Shown: piece by piece, positions 61,839 to 64,000 of the stretch
How the letters are laid out: each line of letters opens with the position of its first letter
Position numbering within the stretch: position 1 is the first letter of the stretch
From: Clostridium sp.
Lineage (GTDB): Bacteria > Bacillota > Clostridia > Clostridiales > Clostridiaceae
Assembly (NCBI GenBank): GCA_029257045.1
Contig: JARIDB010000076.1
Span: forward strand, 1 to 64,000
Length of the DNA: 64,000 nt
Direction of reading: 5' to 3'
Program-made: the position numbers and the translations under genes
The notes under the pieces: generated by a model
Seen by the model: the letters and a program-made list of their open reading frames with translations, nothing else
Told to the model about the DNA's origin: nothing
Databases searched by the model: none

Positions 61839-64000
<2,162 letters not shown>

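Overview
The window is AT-rich chromosomal DNA from a low-GC, anaerobic, spore-forming firmicute, most likely Clostridium in the narrow sense. The evidence is strong purine-rich ribosome binding sites, frequent TTG/GTG starts, a cotJABC spore-coat cluster, a pyruvate:ferredoxin oxidoreductase next to a flavodoxin, a PPi-type phosphofructokinase, and several families (DUF4250, DUF3867, DUF6762) that I associate with clostridia. I could not fix the species. I see no prophage, transposase, CRISPR array or integron; almost everything reads as core chromosome.

Layout. 1-8.1 kb: tail of a GltA-like oxidoreductase, a PucR-type regulator facing adenine deaminase, a DUF2871 membrane protein, ilvE divergent from ridA, an uncharacterised radical-SAM/DUF4130 DNA-repair pair, and a TM1266-type regulator. 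8.2-16.1 kb: orphan polyamine-binding lipoprotein, an ABC-F ATPase, a DUF6241 membrane protein whose only well-placed start is ATA, initiator tRNA-Met, ywbE, a DEDDh exonuclease-BRCT fusion, and small proteins including an unlisted 49-residue zinc-ribbon protein.

16.1-28.0 kb is the best-organised accessory system: a sialic-acid catabolic locus. An RpiR regulator is followed by a YhcH gene that is divergent from a tight operon. The operon encodes a peptide-class ABC importer (binding protein, two permeases, two ATPases), NanA, two tandem CE7 esterases, NanE and a NanK-type ROK kinase. The second CE7 esterase has lost its catalytic serine (Gly instead, one base change) but kept Asp and His, so it looks like a retained pseudoenzyme. 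A hairpin after the binding-protein gene probably sets its higher expression, and a cre-like site overlaps the operon -35.

28.0-45.6 kb: cotJABC, a flavin oxidoreductase of the berberine-bridge type, a TtcA-like thiolase-type PP-loop enzyme, small proteins, a MATE exporter, a tryptophan T-box with trpP, a polysaccharide deacetylase, a PAS-GGDEF-EAL protein, dut, a second ABC-F protein, pfp, mntP, and a Zur regulator convergent with a zinc-type ABC permease/ATPase pair whose promoter carries a perfect 7-1-7 palindrome.

45.7-64 kb: pepF, a rhomboid protease, gdhA, a membrane glycosyltransferase, parE-parC, a DJ-1 protein, recJ, murG, flavodoxin and the 5' two thirds of the pyruvate:ferredoxin oxidoreductase gene. 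Across 38 kb there are four copies of an intergenic hairpin repeat of about 70 nt, with covarying stem arms and a conserved core, that none of the genes explain.
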